64,000 nt of DNA. It comes from CAYWMY01 sp046352935. GTDB lineage: Bacteria; Pseudomonadota; Gammaproteobacteria; Steroidobacterales; Steroidobacteraceae. Position 1 is the stretch's first letter; every line of letters begins with the position of its first letter. Positions 26,221-34,982 of this stretch are shown piece by piece. The position numbers and the translations under genes are program-made. The notes beneath the pieces were generated by a model. It was not told the origin of the DNA. It did not search any database and was given only the letters and a program-made list of their open reading frames with translations. The DNA lies in the NCBI GenBank assembly GCA_046352935.1, contig JAXMGR010000005.1, forward strand, positions 145,176 through 209,175, given 5' to 3'.

Positions 26221-26778
26221 TCAGTTTGCGGCCTGCAGGAATGCAGTGCTCTCGACCAGCGTCCTGAGACTCATGACCGGCCATGCTTCTGTTCCACGCC
26301 GGAACGCCCCGGCCAGGTATCGATCGCAGCGCACGAGGGTCGGAGGCGCATCCTCGCGGAACTCCTGATCCCCGAACCGGCGGAAACCGATCACCTCGTC
26401 GACGACCAGCCCCGCGGGAATCTCGCGATGATTCACCACGAGGACGCGCGTATTCCGTGACGGAACGGTTTCGCCACTGCCGAGATACTGCTTGAGATCG
26501 ATGATCGGCAGCAGCTGACCCCTGAGATTTGCGAGGCCGCAGATCCATGGCCGCGCGCCCGGGACACGGGTGATCGGAGCCGGAAGCCCGATGACCTCGC
26601 GGGTCTCGTCGCGGGCCACCAGGAAGGTCTCGCCCGCCATCCGGAATGCCACACCGATCCACTCCTGACCGGTGGCTCCCTCGCGCTGGCCCGCAGCGGC
26701 AGCACGCGCCCGCCGCTCGAGCTCGATCAACAGCTCGAACGGCCGGTCTCGAAGCTGGCGGAACGCGGCTATCTGCAT
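26221..26778 (-). CDS. pilI: CheW-like coupling protein PilI
   Basis: PilI couples PilJ to ChpA. The 185 residues contain a CheW domain with the landmarks GEWIG-like opening (GQEWIGVAFRMAGETFLV), RVPGARPWICGLANLRGQLL, IIDLKQYLG and RVLVVNHREIPAGLVVDEVIG. The open frame extends about 50 codons upstream, but that part reads through pilH out of frame. The ATG at 26778, five bases after the pilH stop, gives the usual PilI N-terminus. An 82-base gap separates it from pilJ. Confidence 0.92.
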   Translation of the reverse strand: MQIAAFRQLRDRPFELLIELERRARAAAAGQREGATGQEWIGVAFRMAGETFLVARDETREVIGLPAPITRVPGARPWICGLANLRGQLLPIIDLKQYLGSGETVPSRNTRVLVVNHREIPAGLVVDEVIGFRRFGDQEFREDAPPTLVRCDRYLAGAFRRGTEAWPVMSLRTLVESTAFLQAAN

Positions 26779-26782
26779 CGAC

Positions 26783-27148
26783 TCAACCGGCCAGTGCTGC
26801 CTGGGTCTTTTCCAGCAACGTCGTCGCGGACACCGGCTTGACCAGATAATCGACAGCGCCCTGACGCATGCCCCAGATCCTGTCGGTCTCCTGACTCTTC
26901 GACGAAACCATGATGACCGGAATTGCACGCGTGTCCGGATCGTTGGTCAGTGTCCGTGTGGCCCGGAAGCCGTCGACACCCGGCATGACGATATCCATGA
27001 GTATCAGGTCGGGATGCATTTCGTGCGCCAGCCGAATACCCTCGGCGCCATCATTTGCGACCGCAGTCTGGAAGCCGTGTCGTTCCAGGGCTCGCTGCAT
27101 CTGGTAGACCTCGGTGGGTGAATCGTCCACGATCAGAATGAGCGCCAT
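26783..27148 (-). CDS. pilH: Twitching motility response regulator PilH
   Basis: PilH is a single-domain CheY-like receiver that, in Pseudomonas, acts with PilG in control of pilus retraction. The 121 residues match a full receiver: ILIVDDSPTEVYQMQRALER with the acidic pair, phosphoacceptor Asp in LILMDIVMPGVDGFRATR, Ser in IMVSSKSQETDR and Lys in DYLVKPVSATTL. SPTEVYQMQ and MRQGAVDYLVKPV are characteristic of PilH rather than PilG. It sits 16 bases after pilG. Confidence 0.95.
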   Translation of the reverse strand: MALILIVDDSPTEVYQMQRALERHGFQTAVANDGAEGIRLAHEMHPDLILMDIVMPGVDGFRATRTLTNDPDTRAIPVIMVSSKSQETDRIWGMRQGAVDYLVKPVSATTLLEKTQAALAG

Positions 27149-27164
27149 TCGGTGTTCTCCAGCG

Positions 27165-27572
27165 TCACCGGCTCACGTGCTGTTCTATTGCCGACAGGAG
27201 TTCATCGCGCGTGAACGGCTTGGTGAGATAGTGCTCCGAGCCGACGATCCGGCCGCGAGCGCGGTCGAAGAGCCCATCCTTCGAGGACAGCATGATGACC
27301 GGAATCGACTTGAAAACCTTGTTGTGCTTGATCAGCGAGCAGGTCTGATAACCATCGAGCCGCGGCATCATGATGTCCACGAACACGACGTCGGGCTGGT
27401 GATCCGCGATCTTCGACAGCGCATCGAATCCGTCGACCGCCGTATAGACCTCACACCCTTCCTTGGCCAGCAGTGTCTCCGCCGTACGGCGAATTGTCTT
27501 GCTGTCATCGATGACCAGCACCTTCAGTCCCTGAAGGCGGGCACCGGAACTCATCGCTGCCGCATTTTCCAT
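27165..27572 (-). CDS. pilG: Twitching motility response regulator PilG
   Basis: PilG is the CheY-like receiver promoting pilus extension and cAMP synthesis downstream of ChpA. The receiver has LKVLVIDDSKTIRRTAETLL, phosphoacceptor Asp in VFVDIMMPRLDGYQTCSLIK, IMLSSKDGLFDRARGRIVGS and the conserved Lys in YLTKPFTRDEL; the SEHYLTKPF form is PilG-specific. Of several in-frame ATGs I choose 27572 (135 residues) because GGAGG lies seven bases upstream. It is the first gene of the cluster, divergent from gshB, so the promoter should lie in 27573-27700, but I see no convincing consensus there. Confidence 0.94.
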   Translation of the reverse strand: MENAAAMSSGARLQGLKVLVIDDSKTIRRTAETLLAKEGCEVYTAVDGFDALSKIADHQPDVVFVDIMMPRLDGYQTCSLIKHNKVFKSIPVIMLSSKDGLFDRARGRIVGSEHYLTKPFTRDELLSAIEQHVSR

Positions 27573-27844
27573 CGGTTTCCTCCGGCCCAGGCGCCAGCTC
27601 GGGGGTATCGAGAGCCCTGGGAGAGCCACTAGAACATCAAGTTACCGGAGCCATGGCGTTTTAACATATCAGCCGCAGACTCGCTACGCCGCCACTTCGC
27701 AGATCAGCGACTCCACGCGGTACCGCGCGGCCGCCGGCGACGGGGACGCGGCCGGCGCAGGTGTACTATGTTCGCCCCCCGGCACAGGGCCGACACGCGT
27801 CACACAATTCGGCTCAGGCTCAACCGGGCTCAGGAGAAACTGGC

Positions 27845-28828
27845 ATGGCGGACCGGCCCAGACTCGCCGTTCTGATGGACCCGATCGCCTCGATCAAGCC
27901 CAGGAAGGACTCGACGCTCGCCATGATGCTCGCGGCCCAGGGTCGTGGCATCGAGGTCTTCTGCTTCGAGCAGCGGCATCTTTGGTGCCGGGACGGCGTC
28001 GCCATGGCTACGCTGTTTCCCGTGACTGTCAGGGACGATGCATCGTCGTGGTTCACGCTGGGCGCCCCGCTCAGAGCCCCTCTCGCCAGTGTGGATGCCG
28101 TGCTGATGCGGAAGGACCCGCCGTTCGACACCGAGTACATCTACACCACGTACCTGCTGGAGCGGGCCGAATCGGAGGGATGCCTGATCGTCAACCGCCC
28201 GCAGGGGCTGCGGGACATGAACGAAAAGGTATACACCGCATGGTTTCCGCAGTGCTGTGCGGCGACACTCGTCACCCGCGACATGGGGGACATGGCGGCG
28301 TTCCTCGCCGAGCACGGACGCATAGTCTGCAAGCCGTTGTACGGCATGGGGGGACGGTCGATATTCGTGCTGGAACGCGGTGACAAGAACGCGAATGTCG
28401 TCTACGAGACTCTGACCGACTACGGTACCCGATACGCGATCGTGCAACGCTACATTCCTGACATCACATCCACGGGGGACTCCCGCATACTGCTCGTCGA
28501 CGGGGTTCCGGTGCAGTACGCGCTGGCCCGGATTCCATCACCCGACGACAATCGCGGAAATCTCGCGGCCGGCGCGCAGGGTGTGGGTCGGGAACTGAAC
28601 GAACGAGACCGCTGGCTGGCGAGCGAGATCGGTCCGGCGCTGCGTGAACGTGGCATGCTGTTCGTGGGACTCGATGTGATCGGGGGATATGTGACCGAGA
28701 TCAACGTCACCAGCCCCACGGGAATCCGGGAGCTCGATCGACAGTTCGGTATCGACATCGGCGGTCTGGTAATCGATGCCGTTCTCGCGCGCCTCGCCGC
28801 GGCCCGAGCCTCGGCCCGCCGACCGTAA
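27845..28828 (+). CDS. gshB: Glutathione synthetase GshB
   Basis: GshB joins gamma-glutamylcysteine and glycine with ATP. The 327-residue protein opens with LAVLMDPIASIKPRKDSTLA, the GshB signature, and has RKDPPFDTEYIYTTYLLERA, the ATP-grasp segment KPLYGMGGRSIF and VQRYIPDI. GLDVIGGYVTEINVTSPTGI supplies the Mg-binding Asn. AGGAG lies nine bases before the ATG at 27845, so the longer frame from 27761 is not the start. tonB follows 13 bases later, the same order as in Pseudomonas aeruginosa (gshB-tonB3). Confidence 0.95.
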   Translation: MADRPRLAVLMDPIASIKPRKDSTLAMMLAAQGRGIEVFCFEQRHLWCRDGVAMATLFPVTVRDDASSWFTLGAPLRAPLASVDAVLMRKDPPFDTEYIYTTYLLERAESEGCLIVNRPQGLRDMNEKVYTAWFPQCCAATLVTRDMGDMAAFLAEHGRIVCKPLYGMGGRSIFVLERGDKNANVVYETLTDYGTRYAIVQRYIPDITSTGDSRILLVDGVPVQYALARIPSPDDNRGNLAAGAQGVGRELNERDRWLASEIGPALRERGMLFVGLDVIGGYVTEINVTSPTGIRELDRQFGIDIGGLVIDAVLARLAAARASARRP

Positions 28829-28841
28829 TAATTCTCGACTG

Positions 28842-29747
28842 ATGTCTTCCTCTGACATTCTGCCGCCGGAAACGAGCGTCAGTGATCGCCTCCTGACGAC
28901 CGCGTTCCTGACTGCCTTGCTTCATCTGATCGTGGTGCTCGGCGTGACGTTCCAGGTGGCGGCGCCTCCCGATGCCGGGCGGGTGCCGTCGCTCGACATC
29001 ATGCTCGTTTCCGACGAGATCCCCGAATCCCGGACCAACGACGAGGCCCAGTACCTTTCCCAGCGTACACAGCAGGGCGCGGGCAACATGAGCAAGCCCG
29101 ACATGTCGCGGACGCCGACCCCGGGAGATGCCCCGGCCGAGCTCGCAGGTGAATCAGAAGGTACCGCGGCCCGCCGGACACCGGCTGGTCCGGCGGGCGG
29201 CGAATCAGCCGTGCTCACCGCCGATACACAGCGGGGAGATCTCGTGTTCATGGCCGACGCCATGGAGACCGGAGCAACCCTCCGCAGCAGAGAATCCGTG
29301 GTCGGTACCACGACACCATTGCCTTCGGCACGTACGGACCATGATCTCCGGCTCAAGGGCCCCCGGGCGCGTGAGCTGCTGGTTACACCAAGCACACGAG
29401 CCTCGACCGTCGCGGTATATCTCGATTCGTGGCGCCGGAAGGTCGAACGAATCGGTACTCTGCATTTCCCTAACGAGGCTCGTCGCCAGCACATGAGCGG
29501 CAGTCCGGTGCTGGAAGTCGTACTGCGATCGGACGGCCGGCTTGCTGAGGTGTGGATACGACGCTCGAGCGGTCACGCGGAGCTCGACCAGGCGGCGATC
29601 GGGGTGCTCAAAATGGCGTCGCCCTTCGACCCTTTTCCGGCGTCCCTGGCCGCCGGACACGATACCCTGCGTTTCGCGTATGAATGGCAGTTCATCGGCG
29701 GGGCATCTGCCGGATCCCTCGTGAGTTCGATGCCGGATACCGACTGA
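28842..29747 (+). CDS. tonB: TonB-family energy transducer
   Basis: This 301-residue inner-membrane protein has one N-terminal membrane span (LLTTAFLTALLHLIVVLGVTF, about residues 18-38). A Pro/Gly/Thr-rich periplasmic linker of about 160 residues follows, then a C-terminal TonB domain with YLDSWRRKVERIGTLHFP, LEVVLRSDGRLAEVWIRRSS and AYEWQFIGG. It could energise BtuB and the other receptor in this window, but ExbB/ExbD are not encoded here. Its place between gshB and algH matches tonB3 of Pseudomonas aeruginosa, which has been linked to twitching motility, so a pilus role is equally possible. The ATG at 28842 is preferred; the longer frame overlaps gshB. Confidence 0.88.
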   Translation: MSSSDILPPETSVSDRLLTTAFLTALLHLIVVLGVTFQVAAPPDAGRVPSLDIMLVSDEIPESRTNDEAQYLSQRTQQGAGNMSKPDMSRTPTPGDAPAELAGESEGTAARRTPAGPAGGESAVLTADTQRGDLVFMADAMETGATLRSRESVVGTTTPLPSARTDHDLRLKGPRARELLVTPSTRASTVAVYLDSWRRKVERIGTLHFPNEARRQHMSGSPVLEVVLRSDGRLAEVWIRRSSGHAELDQAAIGVLKMASPFDPFPASLAAGHDTLRFAYEWQFIGGASAGSLVSSMPDTD

Positions 29748-29791
29748 AATCAGCTTGTCCGGTCGTCGACCGGACCGGATACTATGTCCGC

Positions 29792-30358
29792 ATGGCTGAT
29801 GCGAACTATCTGAACGGTCAGTTGCTGATCGCCATGCCGTCGCTGGCCGACCCGAATTTCTCGCAGACTGTCACCTTGATCTGCGAGCACTCGGAGCATG
29901 GTTCGCTCGGCATCGTCATCAACAAGCCGATGCCGATGCGCATGGGCGAAGTTTTCGAACAGTTGTCGATGGAAGCAGCCCATCCCGCATTGCGGAACCT
30001 CCCCGTGCTGCGCGGTGGCCCGGTTCAGCCGGACCGTGGATTCGTGATCCACGGCCCCGTTGCCCGATCCTGGGAATCCTCCATTGAGGTCAGTGACGAC
30101 CTCGTCATCACGACATCGCGAGATATCCTCCAGGCAATTTCGCGGGGCGAGGGACCGGAACGAATGATCCTTGCCCTCGGCTACGCGGGCTGGGATGCGG
30201 GGCAGCTCGAGGCCGAACTGTGCCAGAACGCCTGGTTGACCGCCCCGTGTGACCAGGTCATCGTGTTCGACGTGCCATTCGAGTCCCGATGGCACGCGGC
30301 CGCAAGGGTCCTCGGTGTCGACATGAGCCGGGTCAGCCCGTTCTCGGGCCGTGCATGA
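29792..30358 (+). CDS. algH: YqgE/AlgH family protein
   Basis: The 188-residue protein starts MADANYLNGQLLIAMPSLAD and contains FSQTVTLICEHSEHGSLGIV with INKPM, VLRGGPVQPDRGFVIH and LGYAGWDAGQLEAEL, all typical of the YqgE/AlgH family. The biochemical role is not settled; the Pseudomonas member affects alginate expression. A longer frame from 29684 would overlap the tonB end and lacks conservation. Its stop overlaps the ruvX start by four bases, the standard algH-ruvX pairing. Confidence 0.93.
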   Translation: MADANYLNGQLLIAMPSLADPNFSQTVTLICEHSEHGSLGIVINKPMPMRMGEVFEQLSMEAAHPALRNLPVLRGGPVQPDRGFVIHGPVARSWESSIEVSDDLVITTSRDILQAISRGEGPERMILALGYAGWDAGQLEAELCQNAWLTAPCDQVIVFDVPFESRWHAAARVLGVDMSRVSPFSGRA

Positions 30359-30807
30359 GCGCGTCGGGCTCTGTAACCGTCCTGGCTTTCGATTTCGGAC
30401 TCCGGCGCATCGGTGTCGCGATAGGCAACACCCTGACTACCACAGCGCGACCACTGACCACCCTCGCCGCCCGGAATGGAGTTCCGGACTGGACGCAGAT
30501 CAGCCGCATCTTCGGTGAGTATCTTCCCGCGCTGTGCCTGGTCGGTATTCCTTATAATATGGATGGCAGTGAAGGTCCGCTCGGACCGAGGTCGCGAGCA
30601 TTCGCGACCGAACTCCGGGAGCGCGTCGGCGGAGAAGTGCAACTGGTGGACGAGAGGCTGTCGTCCCGCGCGGCGGAGGAATCGCTGCGGATTGAACGTG
30701 CCAGCGGTGTCCGCACGCGGCGGTTGCACAAGGGAGACGTCGACCAGATGGCCGCCACGCTTATTCTGATGCAATGGCTGCGGCGACCGGGCACGGGCCA
30801 CGGCTGA
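30355..30807 (+). CDS. ruvX: Holliday junction resolvase-like / pre-16S rRNA nuclease RuvX (YqgF)
   Basis: YqgF proteins have an RNase H-like fold and process the 5' end of 16S rRNA. The 150 residues contain FDFGLRRIGVAIGNTLT (first acidic residue), VGIPYNMDGSEGPLGPRSRAF, LVDERLSSRAAEES (second) and KGDVDQMAATLILMQWL (third). The ATG overlaps the algH stop (ATGA). pyrB begins 37 bases later, as in many gammaproteobacteria, although pyrR is absent between them. Confidence 0.93.
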   Translation: MSASGSVTVLAFDFGLRRIGVAIGNTLTTTARPLTTLAARNGVPDWTQISRIFGEYLPALCLVGIPYNMDGSEGPLGPRSRAFATELRERVGGEVQLVDERLSSRAAEESLRIERASGVRTRRLHKGDVDQMAATLILMQWLRRPGTGHG

Positions 30808-30844
30808 CCGGCAGTCAACCCTCACTGCGACCCGGAGTCCGTGG

Positions 30845-31813
30845 TTGACCAGTTTTTCCCAGCTTGATTCACGAGGCGGACTGCAACACCTCGTCTCCAT
30901 CGACAGCCTGCCTCCCGATCTCGTACGCGAGATCCTGGATCGCGCCGAACATTATCTCCGCAGGCCGGGCGAGCCCGCTCCGCATCTCCGTGAACTCGAG
31001 GGGGTGACGATCGCGAACATCTTCTCGGAACCCTCGACACGCACCAGGGCATCGTTCGAGGTCGCCGGCAAGAGACTGGGAGCGGACGTGATCAATCTCG
31101 ATCTGATGCTGTCTTCCCGCGCAAAGGGCGAGACGATACTCGACACAGTGCATACGCTCGAAGCGATGCAGGTCGACGTGTTCGTCATCCGCGACGCCCA
31201 GGCCGGCGTGCCGCAGTTCGTGGCGGAGAACGTCCGCGGCCATGTCAGCGTCCTGTCGGCTGGCGAGGCTCACGTTTCGCATCCCACTCAGGGTCTGCTC
31301 GATGCGCTCACCATCCGCCAGTTCAAGGGAGGATTCCGCGACCTCGTCGTTGCGATCGTGGGAGACATACGTCATTCGCGTGTCGCGAGGTCGACGGCCC
31401 AGACGCTCGTGGCGCTCGGCGTCGGCGAGTTGCGGCTCGTTGCCCCCCCGGAACTGATGCCCGATGATGGAGACTTCACGGGAGCACGGCGTGTCGAGTC
31501 CCTGGACCGGGGCATAGACCATGCCGACGTCGTGATGATGTTGAGGATCCAGCGTGAACGGATGACCGATGCGCATCTTCCCGACCCGCAGACATATTTC
31601 GACCAGTGGGGCCTGACTCGGGAGCGGCTGCGCCGTGCCCGCCCGGAGGCGATAGTGATGCACCCGGGACCGATGAATCGCGGGGTCGAAATCGCATCGG
31701 ACGTCGCGGACGGACCGCAGTCGGTGATCCGACAGCAGGTCACCAACGGTGTCGCGGTACGCATGGCGGTTCTGTCCCGCGTCGCGGCGGATCGCCGGAA
31801 GCGCATTTCATGA
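30845..31813 (+). CDS. pyrB: Aspartate carbamoyltransferase catalytic subunit PyrB
   Basis: PyrB condenses aspartate with carbamoyl phosphate, the first committed pyrimidine step. The 322-residue protein has the carbamoyl-phosphate loop EPSTRTRASFE, LDLMLSSRAKGETILDT, HPTQGLLDALTI, VGDIRHSRVARS and MHPGPMNRGVEI. Translation begins at TTG (30845); no ATG or GTG in frame gives the usual start. No pyrI follows, so this is the class with a catalytic subunit alone or with other partners. The next gene, overlapping by four bases, encodes a PyrK-like protein rather than the expected PyrC. Confidence 0.95.
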   Translation: MTSFSQLDSRGGLQHLVSIDSLPPDLVREILDRAEHYLRRPGEPAPHLRELEGVTIANIFSEPSTRTRASFEVAGKRLGADVINLDLMLSSRAKGETILDTVHTLEAMQVDVFVIRDAQAGVPQFVAENVRGHVSVLSAGEAHVSHPTQGLLDALTIRQFKGGFRDLVVAIVGDIRHSRVARSTAQTLVALGVGELRLVAPPELMPDDGDFTGARRVESLDRGIDHADVVMMLRIQRERMTDAHLPDPQTYFDQWGLTRERLRRARPEAIVMHPGPMNRGVEIASDVADGPQSVIRQQVTNGVAVRMAVLSRVAADRRKRIS

Positions 31814-32700
31814 ACCCGTCGCCCCACCGCGGCACGATTCCGCTCGAGGACGCCGTGGTCGTATCTCAGGAAGCCTGGGCCGGCGGTCAGCACGTTCTGC
31901 GCCTGAGTGCGCCGCGCTGCGCCTCCATGGCCATGCCTGGTTCGTTCGTGCACGTGACCTGCGGGACCGGAATCCCGATGCGCAGACCACTGTCGATCAT
32001 GCGCGCCTCCGCGGAGGAGGGAACGATCGACATCCTCTACAAGATTGTCGGTCACGGCCTCGCCGCCCTCGCGACCCGCCGCCCTGGTGATGTCATCTCC
32101 TGCCTCGGCCCCATTGGTCGAGGATTTGCCGCGGACCCAGCGCGGCCCAGATGTCTCCTGATCGGAGGTGGCGTCGGAATTCCGCCAATGATCTTCCTCG
32201 CCGAGTCACTGACCGAGGACCGGCATGTCGGCTGGCAGCCGCTGGTCTTGATGGGTTCGGAAATTCCGTTCCCGTTCCACCCGCGGCCGTCGGGATTCCT
32301 CGTGCCAGGCGTACCGCCCGGTGTCATCGCCTCGATGCCGCTGCTGGAATCGCTCGGTGTTCCGAGCAGGCTTGCGAGCCTTGCGGGATTTCCTGGCTGC
32401 TACTCCGGGTACGTCACGGAACTCGCCGCCGAGTGGCTGGGGAACCTCGACGCCAGCGCCATGCGCGAGGTCGCCATACATGCCTGCGGGCCGACACCCA
32501 TGCTGCGCGCGTGCGCGGAGCTGGCACACCGTTTCGGCATACCTTGTCAGGTGTCTCTGGAGGAATACATGGCATGCGGCGTCGGGGGATGTGCGGGCTG
32601 CGCCGTTCAGGTCAGCACAACCGAGGGGCCGGCCATGAAGCGTGTGTGTGTCGACGGCCCCGTGTTTCCGGCCGAAACCGTCTTTCCGCGTACCGCCTGA
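31810..32700 (+). CDS. pyrK: PyrK-like dihydroorotate dehydrogenase electron-transfer subunit
   Basis: PyrK proteins carry FAD and a [2Fe-2S] cluster and pass electrons from class 1B dihydroorotate dehydrogenase to NAD. The 296 residues show an FAD motif MRRPLSIMRAS, an NAD-binding loop LIGGGVGIPPMIFLAESL and HACGPTPMLRAC. The C-terminal cluster MACGVGGCAGC has its fourth Cys in KRVCVDGPVF. The ATG overlaps the pyrB stop (ATGA), so they are translated together. No pyrD-type partner is in the window. A related FAD/Fe-S reductase serving another enzyme remains possible. Confidence 0.82.
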   Translation: MNPSPHRGTIPLEDAVVVSQEAWAGGQHVLRLSAPRCASMAMPGSFVHVTCGTGIPMRRPLSIMRASAEEGTIDILYKIVGHGLAALATRRPGDVISCLGPIGRGFAADPARPRCLLIGGGVGIPPMIFLAESLTEDRHVGWQPLVLMGSEIPFPFHPRPSGFLVPGVPPGVIASMPLLESLGVPSRLASLAGFPGCYSGYVTELAAEWLGNLDASAMREVAIHACGPTPMLRACAELAHRFGIPCQVSLEEYMACGVGGCAGCAVQVSTTEGPAMKRVCVDGPVFPAETVFPRTA

Positions 32701-32704
32701 CACT

Positions 32705-33832
32705 TCATCCGAAGTTGATGCGCGCCTCCAGGTTGGTCCGGGAATCCGCGTTCCGCAGAGCCTCTTCGAGATCGATCATGCCCTGACGGAACAGCGTCAG
32801 GAGTGCGTTATCGAAATTCTGGATGCCGCGCTCGCTGGACTGGCGCATGGCCTCCTTGACGCCGATCACGTCGCCCTTCTTGATGAGCTCCTGCACGTGC
32901 GGCGTATTGATCAGCACCTCAACGGCCGGAACACGCCGTGCGTTTCGCGCCCGCACGAGACGTTGCGACACGATTCCCCGCAGATACTGGGACAGGTCCA
33001 GGAATACCTGGTCGTGCTGATCCCGAGGGAACATGTTGATGATGCGATCCAGCGTCTCCGCAGCGTTGTTGGCATGAAGCGTGGCGATGCACAGATGACC
33101 AGTCCCAGCAAGTCCGATGGCCGCGTCCATGGTCTCTCGATCCCGGATTTCTCCGATCAGGATCACGTCCGGAGCAGCGCGCATCGCACTGCGCAAGGCC
33201 CTCGAGTAAGAACGAGTGTCCAGACCCACCTCGCGCTGGTTCACGATCGATTTCTTGTTCGTGTGCAGGAACTCGATCGGATCCTCGATGGTAAGGATGT
33301 GATCGGACGCATTCTCGTTGCGATGGTTGATCATCGCCGCGAGAGTCGTCGACTTGCCCGACCCAGCCGCACCGACCATCAGCAGCAGTCCACGCTTGGC
33401 CATCGCGAGATCGATCAGGGACTCCGGGACCCCCAGGCTCGCGAACGACGGCACCTCCGAGCTGATGTAGCGCAGGACGATCGCGGGATATCCACGCTGA
33501 TAGAACACATTGGCGCGAAACCGCCCGACTCCGGGTTCCGATATCGCAAAGTCGATCTCCAGCTCTCGGCTGAAATACTCCAGCTGTTCGGCTGTCATCA
33601 ACCCGAAGGCAATCTGACGCACCGCTTCAGCAGGAATGACCTGACGATTGACGGGATGGATCACCCCCTCGATCTTGATCTTGATCGGCGAGTTCGACGT
33701 GAAGAACAGATCGGAAGCCCGCTTCTGCGCCATCAGCCGCAAGAGCGCCTTGACGCGGATCCGCTGCTGCCCACCCTCGGTGCGGACCAGCGCCTCGTCC
33801 GGATCAGTAGAGTCTGCCGTCATTGGATTCAT
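32705..33832 (-). CDS. PilT/PilU-family retraction ATPase, extra paralogue
   Basis: This hexameric ATPase of the type IV pilus family has Walker A VGAAGSGKSTTLAAM, the Asp box HILTIEDPIEFLH, Walker B PDVILIGEIRDRETM and the His box GHLCIATLHANNAAETLD. In length (375 residues) and Walker A (GAAGSGKS) it differs from both PilT and PilU next door, yet its C-terminal ALRNADSRTNLEARI matches PilU. I take it as a second PilU-like copy. The ATG at 33832 has GAGG seven bases upstream and lies inside the end of pilU (29-base overlap), so translation is coupled. Confidence 0.85.
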   Translation of the reverse strand: MNPMTADSTDPDEALVRTEGGQQRIRVKALLRLMAQKRASDLFFTSNSPIKIKIEGVIHPVNRQVIPAEAVRQIAFGLMTAEQLEYFSRELEIDFAISEPGVGRFRANVFYQRGYPAIVLRYISSEVPSFASLGVPESLIDLAMAKRGLLLMVGAAGSGKSTTLAAMINHRNENASDHILTIEDPIEFLHTNKKSIVNQREVGLDTRSYSRALRSAMRAAPDVILIGEIRDRETMDAAIGLAGTGHLCIATLHANNAAETLDRIINMFPRDQHDQVFLDLSQYLRGIVSQRLVRARNARRVPAVEVLINTPHVQELIKKGDVIGVKEAMRQSSERGIQNFDNALLTLFRQGMIDLEEALRNADSRTNLEARINFG

Positions 33833-34964
33833 CGACAATCCTCAGCGAGCTTGAGGCCTCGGCCTGCACCTTGTCCTCGCGCTTGCTCTCGAGTTTGATC
33901 CTGAGACGCAGCTCGTTCTTTGAATCCGCGTTCCGCAGTGCCTCTTCGTATGCGATGAGACCACTTTCGTACAGATCGAAAAGCGCCTGATCAAAGGTCT
34001 TCATGCCGAGCCGGGTGGATCTAGACATCACTTCCTTGATCTTCGCCACCTCTCCCTTGAAGATGAGATCCGAAATCAAAGGCGAATTGATCATGATCTC
34101 CATGGCGGCGATGCGCCCGGCGACCTTCTCCCGCACCACGAGGCGCTGCGAGATCATCGCGCGGATGTTGAGCGACAGGTCCATGAGGACCTGTTCTCGC
34201 TTGTCCTCCGGGAAGAAATTGATAATGCGGTCCAGAGCCTGATTGGCACTGTTGGCGTGCAGTGTCGCCAGCACGAGGTGACCGGTCTCGGCGAACTGGA
34301 TGCCGTATTCCATGGTGTCGCGGTCACGGATCTCACCGATGAGGATCACGTCCGGAGCCTGACGCAGCGTGTTCTTCAGCGCCGTGTGCCAGCTATCGGT
34401 ATCAACCCCCACCTCGCGATGCGTGACGACGCAGCCACGATGTGGGTGTACGTACTCGACAGGATCCTCGATGGTGACGATGTGCCCTCGTGTCTTCTCG
34501 TTGCGGTATCCAACCATGGCCGCCAGCGAGGTCGATTTTCCGGACCCGGTGGCGCCGACCACGATCACGAGTCCGCGCTTGGACATCACGATGTCCTTGA
34601 GCACTGGCGGCAGCTCGAGTTCCTCGATCGTCGGAATCCTGGAATTGATGGTGCGGATTACGCAGCCTGTGAGTCCCTGCTGGATGAAGGCACTGACGCG
34701 GAAGCGGCCTATCCCGGGAGGCGCGATCGCGAAGTTCGCTTCCTTGGTGGCATCGAACTCCCGGGTCTGACGATCGTTCATGATCGCGCGCACCAGGATG
34801 GCGCTCTGCTCAGCGCTCAAGGGCTTGTCGGCCTGGGGCCTGATCTCGCCATCGATCTTGATGGCGGGCGGGAAGCTTGCAGTGATGAACAGGTCGGACC
34901 CCTTGCGGTCGACCATACGCCGCAGCAGGTCCTGCATCAACTTGATCGCGTTTTCACGGTCCAT
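33804..34964 (-). CDS. pilU: Type IV pilus retraction ATPase PilU
   Basis: PilU assists PilT in disassembling pili during twitching. The 386-residue protein begins MDRENAIKLMQDLLRRMV with KGSDLFITASFPPAIKIDGE, a PilU-type start. It carries Walker A VGATGSGKSTSLAAM, HIVTIEDPVEYVHPHRGCVV (a PilU form of the Asp box), PDVILIGEIRDRDTMEYGIQ and GHLVLATLHANSANQALD. The charged tail after residue 350 is usual for PilU. It follows pilT by 18 bases on the same strand. Confidence 0.93.
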   Translation of the reverse strand: MDRENAIKLMQDLLRRMVDRKGSDLFITASFPPAIKIDGEIRPQADKPLSAEQSAILVRAIMNDRQTREFDATKEANFAIAPPGIGRFRVSAFIQQGLTGCVIRTINSRIPTIEELELPPVLKDIVMSKRGLVIVVGATGSGKSTSLAAMVGYRNEKTRGHIVTIEDPVEYVHPHRGCVVTHREVGVDTDSWHTALKNTLRQAPDVILIGEIRDRDTMEYGIQFAETGHLVLATLHANSANQALDRIINFFPEDKREQVLMDLSLNIRAMISQRLVVREKVAGRIAAMEIMINSPLISDLIFKGEVAKIKEVMSRSTRLGMKTFDQALFDLYESGLIAYEEALRNADSKNELRLRIKLESKREDKVQAEASSSLRIVDESNDGRLY

Positions 34965-34982
34965 CGCGGTGCACTCCGGCGA

